Positions 33,872-43,549 are shown, counted from the first letter of the stretch. The stretch is DNA of 62,760 nucleotides from Acidobacteriota bacterium (GCA_018269075.1 JAFDVJ010000015.1:1-62760); one strand, 5' to 3'. Program-made: numbers and translations. The notes: generated by a model not told the origin, from the letters alone.

Positions 33872-35632
33872 ATGAGCTCCGGAAATATAATCGAAAAACA
33901 TTTTGACCCGATCACCAGAATCATCGGGAGTCTGGGAATCTACACGAAGATCGATTTCGGAAATATGGAGGTCGCCGAGTGTCATTCGACGTCCTCGATT
34001 TTCCGCGGCTACAGCGTTTTTCTGCGGGGAAAAGACCCGCGCGACGCGCACCAGATCACTTCGCGGATCTGCGGCATCTGCGGCGACAACCACGCGACCT
34101 GCGCCTGCTACGCCCAGAATATGGCGTTCGGCGTCCAGCCGCCGCCGCTCGCCGAATGGATCGTCAATCTCGGCGAGGCCGCCGAATTTATGTTCGATCA
34201 CAATCTTTACCAGGACAATCTGGTCGGCGTCGATTACTGCGAGAAAATGGTCCGCGAAACGACCCCGTCGGTCTGGGAAAAAGCCCTGAGAACCGAGGCG
34301 AAAGGCGCGAAAATCCACGGTTTCGCCTCGATCGCCGGGATCATGACGGCGCTCAACCCGTTTGAGGGCGCGGTTTACAAAGAGGCTTTGCAGATGAGCC
34401 GCCTGACGCGCGAGATGTTCTGTTTGATGGAAGGCCGCCACGTCCATCCGTCGACGCTCTATCCGGGCGGCGTCGGCACGATTCCATCGATCCAGCTTTT
34501 CGCCGATTACCAGGCGCGGCTGATGAAATATCTCGATTTCGTCAAAAAGATGATCCCGCTCCACGACGATCTGTTCGATTTTTTCTACGAGGCGCTGCCC
34601 GGCTACGAAAAGGTCGGCGACCGCCGCGTCCAGCTCGGCTGTTGGGGCGTTTTCAACAATCCGCGGTTTTGCGATTACCGTTACGAAACGATGTCGGACT
34701 GGGGCCGCGAGATGTTCGTCCCGCCGGCGGTGATCGTCGACGGGAAACCGGTGACGGATGATCTGGTCGCGATCAATCTCGGAATCCGCATCCATTCGGG
34801 CGGCTCGTTTTACGATGACTGGACGACGGACGAAAAGTTCGTCGCGAAGGACCCGCTCGGAAACGAGATCGACATCCGCCACCCGTGGAATCAGACGACC
34901 CGGCCGAAGCCGCAGAAACGGGACTTTTCGGAAAAATACAGCTGGGTTTACGCGCCGCGCTGGCTCAATCGCGAATCGGGCGAGCGGTTCGCGCTCGACT
35001 CGGGCGGCGGCGGTCTGGCGCGGCTTTGGTCGACGGCGCTGGCCGGTCGATTAAAACTCGAAAATGTCGAATCGACGGGCGTTTCGGTCAGGTTTTATCT
35101 GCCGAAAACCGGCAATCTGCCGGAGATGGAATTCGAATGGAAGATCCCGGAGCGCAACAACGCGCTCGAACGTAACCGCGCGCGGACTTATTTTCAGGCC
35201 TTCGCCGGCACGCTGGCGCTCCATTTCCTCAAACAGGCGACGGCCGAGCTGCTGGCCGGAAACACGAAGACGTGGGAACGGTTCGAAGTTCCCGACGAGG
35301 CGGTCGCGTGCGGTTTCCACGAAGCGGTGCGCGGGCTGCTGTCGCATCACGTCGTCATCCGCGACGGCAAGATCGCCAATTATCAAACCTACCCGCCGAC
35401 GCCGTGGAACGCGTCGCCGCGCGACGAATACGGCGTTTCGGGCGCTTTCGAGGACGCCGTCAAAGGGACGCCGATCTTCGAGGAAAACGACGAAAAGAAT
35501 TTCAAGGGCATCGATATTATGCGGGTGATCCGCAGCTTCGACCCGTGTATGCCCTGCGGCGTCCATTTCTTTTCGGGCAGGGGTAAGATTCTGGAAACGC
35601 ATCATTCGTCGATGTTCGGCTATGGCGGATAA
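33872..35632 (+). CDS. hhyL: Group 1h [NiFe] hydrogenase large subunit
   Basis: Catalytic subunit of 586 residues that binds the Ni-Fe centre. The L1 motif RICGICGDNHATCA gives Cys67 and Cys70. The L2 motif SFDPCMPCGVH gives Cys559 and Cys562, with His565 as the expected endopeptidase cut site. That leaves a 21-residue tail (FFSGRGKIL...) to be removed. The L1 and L2 versions match group 1h (formerly group 5) enzymes known for high-affinity H2 oxidation in actinobacteria and Pyrinomonas. The downstream hypothetical gene overlaps its end by 11 nt. The small subunit lies 4.5 kb away, which is unusual. Confidence 0.94.
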   Translation: MSSGNIIEKHFDPITRIIGSLGIYTKIDFGNMEVAECHSTSSIFRGYSVFLRGKDPRDAHQITSRICGICGDNHATCACYAQNMAFGVQPPPLAEWIVNLGEAAEFMFDHNLYQDNLVGVDYCEKMVRETTPSVWEKALRTEAKGAKIHGFASIAGIMTALNPFEGAVYKEALQMSRLTREMFCLMEGRHVHPSTLYPGGVGTIPSIQLFADYQARLMKYLDFVKKMIPLHDDLFDFFYEALPGYEKVGDRRVQLGCWGVFNNPRFCDYRYETMSDWGREMFVPPAVIVDGKPVTDDLVAINLGIRIHSGGSFYDDWTTDEKFVAKDPLGNEIDIRHPWNQTTRPKPQKRDFSEKYSWVYAPRWLNRESGERFALDSGGGGLARLWSTALAGRLKLENVESTGVSVRFYLPKTGNLPEMEFEWKIPERNNALERNRARTYFQAFAGTLALHFLKQATAELLAGNTKTWERFEVPDEAVACGFHEAVRGLLSHHVVIRDGKIANYQTYPPTPWNASPRDEYGVSGAFEDAVKGTPIFEENDEKNFKGIDIMRVIRSFDPCMPCGVHFFSGRGKILETHHSSMFGYGG

Positions 35633-36704
35633 GATCGAAAAAATCGCGGCCGCGCTGCTTTACGAAGGCTATCTGCTTTATCCGTATCGCAAATCGGCGC
35701 TCAAAAACCGGCAGCGGTTCAATTTCGGACTGCTCGAACCGGCCGATTTCTATCGCACGCAGGTCTTGTTCGACGGCCCGGCCGATAATGTCTCGGCCGA
35801 GCTTCGCTTTCTCCAGACCTGCCGACGCCAAATCGTTGACGATCAGGGAAATCCGCTCGACCGGGCGGAAATCGAAGGCCGGCTTTTCGAAAGCTGGGAC
35901 GAAGTCGTCGAGCGCCGGATCGCGACCGGCGCAACGACCGATTTTTGTTTCGAACCGGAGGAAACCGAAGAGACGATCGCCGGCGGCGCGGCGCGATTCG
36001 TCCGCCGGACCGGGGAAATAAAAGGGAAAATTAAAGTTTTAGTTGAGAAAATCGACGCGAGGCTGCATCGGCTGACGGTCGAGGTCGAAAATCTGAGCCC
36101 GGCCGAACGGCTGATCTCGACGCATCTCGTGCTGTCGGTTCGCAACGCCGTCTTCATCTCGCTGCTGGATTATGAAGAACCTTTGAAAGAACGGGTTAAC
36201 CAACTGCGGCAAAAGAATTTATTCCCTGTCCTGATCGAGCCCGACGTGATGCTCGCGTCGCCGATCATCCTTTACGATTACCCGAAAATCGCGCCCGAAA
36301 GCCCGGTCGATTTCTTCGACGCGACCGAGATCGACGAGCTTTTGACGCTCCGGATCCTGACGCTGACCGACGCCGAAAAACGCGAGGCGGCGGCGCTCGA
36401 CCCGCGTGCCGAAAAGTTGTTGAAAGCGGCTTCGGAAACCGATCTGTCGCGGCTCCACGGCGTTTTTCGCGAAACCGAGCCGCGGATCGGCGAAAAAGTG
36501 CGGCTCAAACCGACGCGTTCGGCCGACGCGTTCGACATATTTCTGAAGGATCGGACGGCGATCGTCGAATCGGTCGAGGAAGACCTCGAAGGCCGAAAAC
36601 ATTTCGCGGTGGTGCTCGAAAACGATCCGGGCCGCGATCTGGGTTTCGAGAAAAAAATCGGCCACCGTTTCTTTTTCGCCGCCGACGAGCTGGAGCGGCT
36701 GTGA
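35622..36704 (+). CDS. Conserved hypothetical protein of Hhy-type hydrogenase clusters
   Basis: 360 residues, overlapping hhyL by 11 nt. The start carries LLYEGYLLYPYRKSALKNRQ, a segment I associate with a hypothetical protein regularly found beside group 1h genes; the association is from memory. The rest is soluble, with no signal peptide, Cys motif or known domain. Tight coupling with hhyL and the endopeptidase suggests a role in assembly or maturation of this enzyme. Confidence 0.8.
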   Translation: MADKIEKIAAALLYEGYLLYPYRKSALKNRQRFNFGLLEPADFYRTQVLFDGPADNVSAELRFLQTCRRQIVDDQGNPLDRAEIEGRLFESWDEVVERRIATGATTDFCFEPEETEETIAGGAARFVRRTGEIKGKIKVLVEKIDARLHRLTVEVENLSPAERLISTHLVLSVRNAVFISLLDYEEPLKERVNQLRQKNLFPVLIEPDVMLASPIILYDYPKIAPESPVDFFDATEIDELLTLRILTLTDAEKREAAALDPRAEKLLKAASETDLSRLHGVFRETEPRIGEKVRLKPTRSADAFDIFLKDRTAIVESVEEDLEGRKHFAVVLENDPGRDLGFEKKIGHRFFFAADELERL

Positions 36705-37162
36705 AAAAAATCCTGATCGCCGGGATCGGCAACATCTTTTTCGGCGACGACGCGTTCGGGGGCGAAGTCGTCCGGCGGCTAAAATCGGAAGCTTTGCCGG
36801 AACAAGTCAAGCTCGTCGATTTCGGGATCAGAACCCGCGATCTGGCTTTCGAGCTGTGCGAAAACTACGAGACGGTCGTCATCGTCGACGCAGTTCAAAT
36901 CGGCGAAAAAAAAGGGACGGTTTCGCTCGTCGAGCTCGATCCGGCCGATTTTTCGGCGGCGAAAAGGATCGACCCGCACGCGGCCCGGCTCGCCGAAGCG
37001 CTGTCGCTGGCCCGAAACCTCGGCGCCGGGCTGAAACAGATCTATCTCGTCGGCTACGAAACCGACGCTTTCGAATTCAATCGAAAGCCGAGCCCGCAAT
37101 GCCGGAAAATGCTGCCCGAAGCCGTCAGGCTCGTCAAAAAACTGGTGGAAGAAAATTTATGA
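36701..37162 (+). CDS. Hydrogenase maturation endopeptidase (HyaD/HybD family), for Hhy
   Basis: 153 residues of the family that removes the C-terminal tail of the large subunit after Ni insertion. The start ILIAGIGNIFFGDDAFGGEV holds the G-x-GN and first acidic nickel-sensing motif; VDFGIRTRDLA, VVIVDAV and IDPHAARLAEAL follow. It overlaps its neighbours by 4 nt on each side. Position implies HhyL as substrate; the second endopeptidase at 49378 would serve HucL. Confidence 0.9.
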   Translation: MKKILIAGIGNIFFGDDAFGGEVVRRLKSEALPEQVKLVDFGIRTRDLAFELCENYETVVIVDAVQIGEKKGTVSLVELDPADFSAAKRIDPHAARLAEALSLARNLGAGLKQIYLVGYETDAFEFNRKPSPQCRKMLPEAVRLVKKLVEENL

Positions 37163-40140
37163 AAACCTTCGTCAAAATTTCGCTGCTGCTTCTCGTTCTG
37201 ACTTTCGCCGCGACGGCGCAGACGACGAGATTCACGGTCGCGCCCGAACCGTGGAACGCCGACGAATTCGGCAATATCCGCGCGGTGATCGAGGTAAAAA
37301 ATCCGGCGGCATCGGTGCTGGCCCGCATCGATTGGCGGCGGCGCGACCGCGATCCGGCCGACAAAAACATCATCGTCACCGACGCCGCCGGCACGCGGAT
37401 CAAAAACGTCGCGCGCGGCACGCTCGACCGCGAATCGGGCGAGATCTTTTTCGAACCGGCGCGCGGCGCGGGCATCTACTACGTCTATTATCTGCCCTAC
37501 AAAAAAAGCGGCAGCCCGAATTACCCGAAGGATTTTTACCCGAAATTCGAGGAAACGGCCGACGCCGGCTGGCTCGCCAAAATCGATCGGTCGGAGCCGG
37601 CGATCGCGGCGTCGGAAATCCAGTCGATCGACGCGTTCAATTCTTTTTACCCGATGGAAGTGATCGCGACGGCCGCCGAGGTCAAAAATCTGCTCGCCCG
37701 AAATCCCGGGAAAAACTATCTCGTCTTTCCCGAAGACCGAATGTTCTCGATCCGGATGACCGACGATCTGCCGCGGCGCTGGATCGAAAAGGGCGTGTCG
37801 AAATCGTTTTCGGGCGACGCGCGGCGCGGCGAGTTTTACGCGTTTCAGCTCGGCGTTTTCGCGCTCCGCGAGCTACGCGACGTGAAGGTCGAATTCACGA
37901 ACCTGCGCGCGGCCGGCGGAAAAACGATCGCGCGGAAAAACCTGACCTGCATCAACACCAACGGCGTCGATTACCGCGGTCTGAGTTTCGAAAAAACGGT
38001 CGATGTCGCGAAGGACAAGGTGCAGGCGATCTGGTGCGGCGTCGACGTCGATCGGACGGTGCCGGCGGGCGATTACCGCGGCGCGGCGATCGTCTCGGCG
38101 GCCGGCGAAACGCCGCAGGAAATCGCGCTCGACATCAGGGTCGAAAACCGGCTCGCCGAAAACGGCGGCTTTAACGAGCCCGAAAAGATGACGCGGCTGA
38201 AATGGCTCGATTCACGGCTCGCGCAGGAAAACACGGTCATCGAGCCCTACACGCCGATCACGCTCAAAGGCCGCGAGCTCGGCATTCTGGGCCGCAAAAT
38301 CCGGCTCGGCGCCGACGGCCTGCCGGAAAACATCCAAACGTTTTTCACGCCCGAAATGACCGGTTTCGCGGCCGCGCCGAAAAACATTCTCGCGCGGCCG
38401 ATGAAGCTGAGAATCGTCAACGCCGACGGAACCGAGGAAAAAGGCCTCACGAGCGGCGTCGTTTTCACGAAAAAAGAGCCGGGAACGGTCGGTTGGACGG
38501 CGGCGACGGCGTCGCCGAAAATCGGGATCGAGGTCGACGGCCAGCTCGAATTCGACGGTTTCGCGGCCTTTCAGGTCAAACTGACGGCCAATCAGGATCT
38601 GGATTTAGCGGACATCCGGCTCGAAATGCCGTTCGACCGGGAATCGGCGAAATATATGATGGGCCTCGGCGAAAAAGGCGAAAAGCGGCCGGAAAATTTC
38701 GCGTGGAAATGGGACGTCGCGACGAAGAATCAGGACGGCGCGTGGCTCGGCGACGTCAACTCCGGTTTGCAGTTTTCGCTCCGCGACGAGAAATACGTGC
38801 GGCCGCTGAACACGAATTTTTATCTGCAAAAGCCGCTGCTGCTGCCCTCATCGTGGGGCAACGGCGGCCGCGGCGGGATCGACATCAAAACCGAGAACGG
38901 CGCGGTCCGGGTCGCCGGCTACAGCGGCGCGCGGCGGATGAAAAAAGGCGAAACGCTCTTTTTCAACTTCAACCTGCTCGTCACGCCGTTTCACCCGCTC
39001 GAGACCGACCGGCAGTGGGCGACGCGCTTTTACCATAAATATTCGCCCGTCGACGACGTCAAAAAAACCGGCGCGACCGTCGTCAACATCCACCACGCCA
39101 ACGCGATCAACCCGTTCATCAATTACCCGTTCATCGCGCACCGCGAGATGAAAGCCTACATCGACGAAGCGCACCGCAAGGGCCTCAAGGTCAAGATCTA
39201 CAACACGGTCCGCGAGCTCTCGAACCGCTCGTACGAGATCTTCGCGCTCCGCAGTCTCGGCCACGAAATATTTTCGCCCGGCAGAGGCGGCGGTTTTTCG
39301 TGGCTTCAGGAACATATCGGCGACGACTACATCGCGGCGTGGTTCGTGCCCGAACTCAAAGACGCGGCGATGGTCAACAGCGGGATGAGCCGCTGGCACA
39401 ATTATTACGTCGAGGGAATGAACTGGCTCGTCCAAAACGTCGGGATCGACGGCATTTATCTCGACGACGTCGCGTTCGACCGCGTGACGATGAAGCGCAT
39501 CAAGCGCGTGCTGACGCAGAACGGCCATCCCGGCATCGTCGATCTGCATTCGGCCAATCAATACAATAAAAACGACGGCTTCAACAATTCGGCGATGCTC
39601 TATATGGAGCATTTCCCTTACTTAAACCGGCTCTGGTTCGGCGAATATTTCGATTACGAAAACAATTCGCCCGATTTCTTTCTGACCGAGGTCAGCGGCA
39701 TCCCGTTCGGCCTGATGGGCGAGATGCTCGAAAAGGGCGGCAACCCGTGGCGCGGAATGATTTACGGGATGACGAACCGGATGCCGTGGTCGGACAACGC
39801 CGACCCGCGGCCGATCTGGAAGGTCTGGGACGATTTCGGGATGCAGGGCACGAAAATGATCGGCTACTGGTCGCCGAACTGTCCGGTTAGAACGACCGAT
39901 CCGTCGGTGCTCGCGACGGTCTACAAAAAGCCGGGCGCGGCGCTCGTCGCGATCGCGAGCTGGGCGGCGACGGACGAAAAAGTAAAGCTCAAGATCGACT
40001 GGAAGGCGCTCGGGCTCGATCCGAAACGGGTCAAAATCGTCGCTCCGGCGGTCGATAAATTTCAGGCCGGCCAGACCTTCGCGCCCGACGAGGAAATTTT
40101 TGTTCCGAAAAACAGGGGTTTGATGTTAATTTTGAAATGA
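37159..40140 (+). CDS. Exported glycoside hydrolase-like protein (GH123/DUF6067-like) inside the Hhy operon
   Basis: 993 residues from ATG 37159, which overlaps the preceding stop as ATGA; a longer open frame upstream is a shadow of the endopeptidase gene. A signal peptide (MKTFVKISLLLLVLTFAATAQ) directs it out of the cytoplasm. The N-terminal 600 residues are beta-rich. The C-terminal part looks like a TIM-barrel hydrolase: HRKGLKVKIYNTVRELSNR, GIDGIYLDDVAFDRVTMKRI (candidate acidic residues) and IVDLHSANQYN. It most resembles large GH123/DUF6067 proteins, which is a pattern match only. It is coupled by 4-nt overlaps on both sides, to the endopeptidase and to hhyS. No known role in H2 metabolism. 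Confidence 0.72.
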   Translation: MKTFVKISLLLLVLTFAATAQTTRFTVAPEPWNADEFGNIRAVIEVKNPAASVLARIDWRRRDRDPADKNIIVTDAAGTRIKNVARGTLDRESGEIFFEPARGAGIYYVYYLPYKKSGSPNYPKDFYPKFEETADAGWLAKIDRSEPAIAASEIQSIDAFNSFYPMEVIATAAEVKNLLARNPGKNYLVFPEDRMFSIRMTDDLPRRWIEKGVSKSFSGDARRGEFYAFQLGVFALRELRDVKVEFTNLRAAGGKTIARKNLTCINTNGVDYRGLSFEKTVDVAKDKVQAIWCGVDVDRTVPAGDYRGAAIVSAAGETPQEIALDIRVENRLAENGGFNEPEKMTRLKWLDSRLAQENTVIEPYTPITLKGRELGILGRKIRLGADGLPENIQTFFTPEMTGFAAAPKNILARPMKLRIVNADGTEEKGLTSGVVFTKKEPGTVGWTAATASPKIGIEVDGQLEFDGFAAFQVKLTANQDLDLADIRLEMPFDRESAKYMMGLGEKGEKRPENFAWKWDVATKNQDGAWLGDVNSGLQFSLRDEKYVRPLNTNFYLQKPLLLPSSWGNGGRGGIDIKTENGAVRVAGYSGARRMKKGETLFFNFNLLVTPFHPLETDRQWATRFYHKYSPVDDVKKTGATVVNIHHANAINPFINYPFIAHREMKAYIDEAHRKGLKVKIYNTVRELSNRSYEIFALRSLGHEIFSPGRGGGFSWLQEHIGDDYIAAWFVPELKDAAMVNSGMSRWHNYYVEGMNWLVQNVGIDGIYLDDVAFDRVTMKRIKRVLTQNGHPGIVDLHSANQYNKNDGFNNSAMLYMEHFPYLNRLWFGEYFDYENNSPDFFLTEVSGIPFGLMGEMLEKGGNPWRGMIYGMTNRMPWSDNADPRPIWKVWDDFGMQGTKMIGYWSPNCPVRTTDPSVLATVYKKPGAALVAIASWAATDEKVKLKIDWKALGLDPKRVKIVAPAVDKFQAGQTFAPDEEIFVPKNRGLMLILK

Positions 40141-41165
40141 TGAAAACGACGGACGAAATCTCGATTCTCTGGCTGACGGCCGGTCTCGGCTGCGACGGCG
40201 AAACGATCGCGCTGACCGGCGCGACGCAGCCGAGCCTCGAAGACATTCTGGCCGGCGCGGTTCCCGGCATTCCGAAGGTGAATTTTCGCAATCCGCTGCT
40301 CGCCTATGAATCGGCCGACGATTTTATGCGCCATTTTCACGAAGCGGCGGCCGGCGAAGCGGGCGATTTCATCCTCGTCGTCGAAGGCTCGGTTCCCGAC
40401 GAGACCAATAAAACGGAAGGCTTCTGGGCGGCGTTCGGCGTCGACGAAAACGGCGAGCCGATCCTGACCGTCGACTGGATCGAAAAGCTCGCGCCGCGCG
40501 CGTGGGCGGTCGTCGCGGCCGGCACCTGCGCGAGCTACGGCGGCGTTCACGCGATGCAGAACAACCCGACCGGCGCGATGGGCCTCGCGGATTATCTCGG
40601 CTGGGACTGGCGCTCGCGGGCCGGCGTCCCGATCGTCTGCATTCCGGGCTGCCCGACGATGCCCGACACGCTCACGCAGACGCTCGTTTATCTTCTTCAG
40701 CAATTCGCCGGCGCGATGCCGATGATCGATCTCGACGATTCGCTGCGGCCGCGCTGGATCTTCGAAGCGACTTTGCACGAAGGCTGCGACCGCGGCGGCT
40801 ATTACGAGCAGGCGCAGTTTGCCGAAGATTACGGCGACCGCGAATGCATCGTCAAGCTCGGCTGCTGGGGGCCGGTCGTCAACTGCAACGTCGGCAAACG
40901 CGGCTGGACGAACGGCGTCGGCGGCTGCGCCAACGTCGGCGGCACCTGCATCGGCTGCACGATGCCGGCGTTTCCGGAAAAATTTATGTCGTTTATGAGC
41001 CAGCCGCCGGGCAGCCTGCTCTCGTCGCAGGCGATCGCGACCTACGGCAAGGCGATCAACTCGCTCCGGCGCTACACTTTGAACTCGATGAACCAGACGC
41101 CGGCGTGGCGCAAAAAGACGGCGCCGTTTTATCAGATCGAACCGCTGACGAAAAAAGATGAGTGA
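40137..41165 (+). CDS. hhyS: Group 1h [NiFe] hydrogenase small subunit
   Basis: 342 residues with the Fe-S relay. The proximal-cluster motif reads TAGLGCDGETIAL (Cys19, Asp20) instead of the classic CxxCxE, in line with the Asp-ligated proximal cluster reported for group 1h. Further ligands appear in AAGTCASYGGV, IPGCPTMPD, HEGCDRGGYYEQAQF and GGTCIGCTMPAFP. There is no twin-arginine signal, so the enzyme stays in the cytoplasm or on the inner face. Two ATGs are adjacent (40137 and 40140). It is separated from hhyL by three genes but belongs to the same coupled series. Confidence 0.93.
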   Translation: MMKTTDEISILWLTAGLGCDGETIALTGATQPSLEDILAGAVPGIPKVNFRNPLLAYESADDFMRHFHEAAAGEAGDFILVVEGSVPDETNKTEGFWAAFGVDENGEPILTVDWIEKLAPRAWAVVAAGTCASYGGVHAMQNNPTGAMGLADYLGWDWRSRAGVPIVCIPGCPTMPDTLTQTLVYLLQQFAGAMPMIDLDDSLRPRWIFEATLHEGCDRGGYYEQAQFAEDYGDRECIVKLGCWGPVVNCNVGKRGWTNGVGGCANVGGTCIGCTMPAFPEKFMSFMSQPPGSLLSSQAIATYGKAINSLRRYTLNSMNQTPAWRKKTAPFYQIEPLTKKDE

Positions 41166-42780
41166 TTTTTCCGACAATTCGTTTTTGAACGACGAGCTGC
41201 TCGGTTTGATCCCGGACGAAAATATCCTGAGCGGACTGCTGAGCTCCGAGCAGACGCTCGCGAATCTGGCCGGCGTGTTTTTCCCCTTTCAAAACGACGG
41301 CCGCGAGCGCCAAACGCTCGCAGCGACCGAGTTTCCCGATCTCAATTCGCGATACCGCGTGCTCGTCGAACAGATTCCGGCGATCGTCTTTATGTCGTTT
41401 CTCGACCGCGCGATCAGCGAAGCCTATATCTCGCCGCAGATCGAAACGATGCTCGGCTTTACGCAGGCCGAATGGCTGCAGGATCCGGTGCGCTGGTTCG
41501 AGCAGCTCCACGACGACGACAAGATCCGCTGGAGCGTCGAGGCCGCGCAGATGTTCCTGACCGGCGAGCCGCTCAAATCGGTCTACCGCGTCAAAGCGCG
41601 CGACGGCCGCGTCGTCTGGTTTCACTGCGAGGCGAAGATGGTCCGGCGAACCGACGGCCGGCCGTGGTTCATCCACGGCGTCGCGTTCGACATCAGCGAG
41701 CTCAAGAAAAAGGAAACCGAGCTCAACCGCGCGCTCAACGCGCTCAGCCGGAGCGAGAAGATGCAGCGCAACATCTTCGAGTTCGCGCCCGACACGATGC
41801 TCGTCGTCAACCGCCGGGGCGAGATCGAAAACGTCAATTCGCAGATCCGGAAAATGTTCGGCTACGAGCCCGACGAGGTGATCGGCAAAAACATTCTCGA
41901 ACTGCTGCCGGAACGATTTCGCGGCGCGCATCTCGTTCACCAGCAGAATTTTATGAAGCGGCCGCACCTGCGCGAGATGGGCGGCGGGCTCGAGCTTTTC
42001 GCGACCCGCAAAGACGGCAGCGAATTCCCGGCCGACATCATCCTGAGCCCGATCGAGACCGAGGGCGATCTGTTCGTGATCGCCGTCGTCCGCGACATCA
42101 CGCGCCGCAAGCACGACGAGCAGACGCTCCTGAATTACGCCGAGCAGCAAAATGTTTTGTCGCGACGGCTGATCGAGATTCAGGAAGCCGAGCGCCGCCG
42201 GATCGCGCTCGAGCTTCACGACGAGATCGGCCAGATCCTGACGGGCCTCAAATTGTCGCTCGAGATTACGGCCCGGCAAAAAGACGGCCAATCGATCGAG
42301 CAGGCGCAGAATCTCGTCAACGATCTGATGCTCAAGGTCCGCAAGCTGTCGCTCGACCTGCGGCCGGCGACGCTCGATCATCTCGGCCTGCTGTCGGCGT
42401 TTTTAGGGCTGATCCGCAATTTTTCGGCGCAGACCGGCGTCGCCGTCGATTTCCGGCACACGGGCCTCGAAAACCGGCGTTTCGCGCCCGAAATCGAGAC
42501 TTCGGTCTACCGCGTCGTGCAGGAGGCCTTGACGAATATCGCCCGGCACGCGAAAGTAAAAAAGGCGCACATCCGGGTCTGGATCGACGAAAACCTGCTG
42601 AATCTGACGGTCGAAGACGAAGGCCGGGGCTTCGACGTCGAGAAGATTCTGGCGGCCGGCAATTCGACCGGCGTCGCCGGAATGCGCGAAAGAGTGCTGT
42701 TTCTGGGCGGCCGGTTTCAGATCGAATCGACGGAGAACAAGGGCACGATCATTTCGGCCTCGTGGCAGATTAACCAATGA
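41158..42780 (+). CDS. PAS-containing NarL-class sensor histidine kinase
   Basis: 540 residues, overlapping hhyS by 8 nt. An N-terminal unstructured part (1-60) is followed by two PAS domains (about 60-175 and 200-315). A HisKA_3 dimer domain follows, with the phospho-acceptor His near 353 in RRRIALELHDEIGQILTGLK. The ATPase domain has VYRVVQEALTNIARHAKVKK, EDEGRGFDV and GVAGMRERV. No membrane helix is visible, so it senses an internal signal, possibly redox or gas through PAS. Its regulator follows with an ATGA overlap. Confidence 0.92.
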   Translation: MSDFSDNSFLNDELLGLIPDENILSGLLSSEQTLANLAGVFFPFQNDGRERQTLAATEFPDLNSRYRVLVEQIPAIVFMSFLDRAISEAYISPQIETMLGFTQAEWLQDPVRWFEQLHDDDKIRWSVEAAQMFLTGEPLKSVYRVKARDGRVVWFHCEAKMVRRTDGRPWFIHGVAFDISELKKKETELNRALNALSRSEKMQRNIFEFAPDTMLVVNRRGEIENVNSQIRKMFGYEPDEVIGKNILELLPERFRGAHLVHQQNFMKRPHLREMGGGLELFATRKDGSEFPADIILSPIETEGDLFVIAVVRDITRRKHDEQTLLNYAEQQNVLSRRLIEIQEAERRRIALELHDEIGQILTGLKLSLEITARQKDGQSIEQAQNLVNDLMLKVRKLSLDLRPATLDHLGLLSAFLGLIRNFSAQTGVAVDFRHTGLENRRFAPEIETSVYRVVQEALTNIARHAKVKKAHIRVWIDENLLNLTVEDEGRGFDVEKILAAGNSTGVAGMRERVLFLGGRFQIESTENKGTIISASWQINQ

Positions 42781-43439
42781 TACGACGGGAAATTCAAATT
42801 TTGCTGGTCGACGATCACGCGATCGTCCGGCAGGGCCTGCGCGTGCTGCTCGAAACCGAGGCGAACTTCAAGGTGATCGGCGAGGCCGGCAACGGGCTCG
42901 ACGCGATCAAGATGGTCCAGCAGCTGAAGCCGGACGTCGCCGTGCTCGACGTGATGATGCCGAATCTGAACGGCCTCGAAGTGACGCGCCAATTGTCGAA
43001 GCAGTTTCCCTTCACGAAGATCATCATCCTTTCGATGTACGACGACGAGGCCTTCGTGCTCGAAGCGCTCGGCAACGGCGCGTCGGGCTACGTGCTCAAG
43101 GATTCGAATTCGAGCGACCTGATCGCGGCGATCAAAGAGGTCATCGCCGGCCGCCGTTATCTGAGCGCGCCGCTGTCGGATCGCGCGATCGCCGCTTACC
43201 AGAGCTTCGCGAAATCGGGAAACTTCGAGAAATACGACACGCTGACGACGCGCGAGCGCGAGGTATTGCAGCTGACGGTCGAGGGTTCCACGAACGCCGA
43301 GGTCGCGAGCCGGCTCGGGATCAGCGTCCGGACGGCCGAAACCCACCGCTCGAACCTGATGAACAAGCTCGACATCCACTCGCAGGCCGACCTCATCCGC
43401 TACGCGATCAAACGCGGCATCATTCCGATGGACAAGTGA
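42777..43439 (+). CDS. NarL/LuxR-family response regulator
   Basis: 220 residues. The receiver domain has [14 protein letters not shown], the phospho-acceptor Asp58 in [15 protein letters not shown] and a conserved Lys in GYVLKDSN. The LuxR-type helix-turn-helix is [20 protein letters not shown], followed by [20 protein letters not shown]. It is coupled to the kinase by ATGA. Candidate targets are the TGCGTAG motifs upstream of the next two transcription units. Confidence 0.93.
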   Translation: MIRREIQILLVDDHAIVRQGLRVLLETEANFKVIGEAGNGLDAIKMVQQLKPDVAVLDVMMPNLNGLEVTRQLSKQFPFTKIIILSMYDDEAFVLEALGNGASGYVLKDSNSSDLIAAIKEVIAGRRYLSAPLSDRAIAAYQSFAKSGNFEKYDTLTTREREVLQLTVEGSTNAEVASRLGISVRTAETHRSNLMNKLDIHSQADLIRYAIKRGIIPMDK

Positions 43440-43479
43440 TTATTTGCCGGCAAATCAGAACTTTTTGTTCAAAATACCG

Positions 43480-43549
43480 ACCTACGTGAAATATTTCACA
43501 AAATTGCGTAGATTCCACAATGCCTTTGCGTGTAAACTTAGCGGATAAT
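43480..43549 (+). promoter_or_regulatory. Candidate regulated promoter of the membrane protein gene
   Basis: TGCGTAGATTC (43505-43515) lies 5 bp before a weak -35 (TGCCTT, 43521-43526), with 17 bp to GATAAT (43544-43549). An inverted half-site (GACCTACGTG, about 43479-43488) and a perfect palindrome GTGAAATATTTCAC (43486-43499) lie just upstream. Confidence 0.5.

Noticed and set aside
35520..35632. Selenocysteine in the hydrogenase large subunits
   Set aside because: Given the Sec-containing SelD I checked both L2 motifs; each has Cys codons (559/562 and 518/521) and no in-frame TGA.
36856..37158. N-terminal 101-residue extension of the glycoside-hydrolase-like protein
   Set aside because: It is a shadow of the endopeptidase gene in another frame, very Arg-rich, and the ATG at 37159 begins a clean signal peptide.
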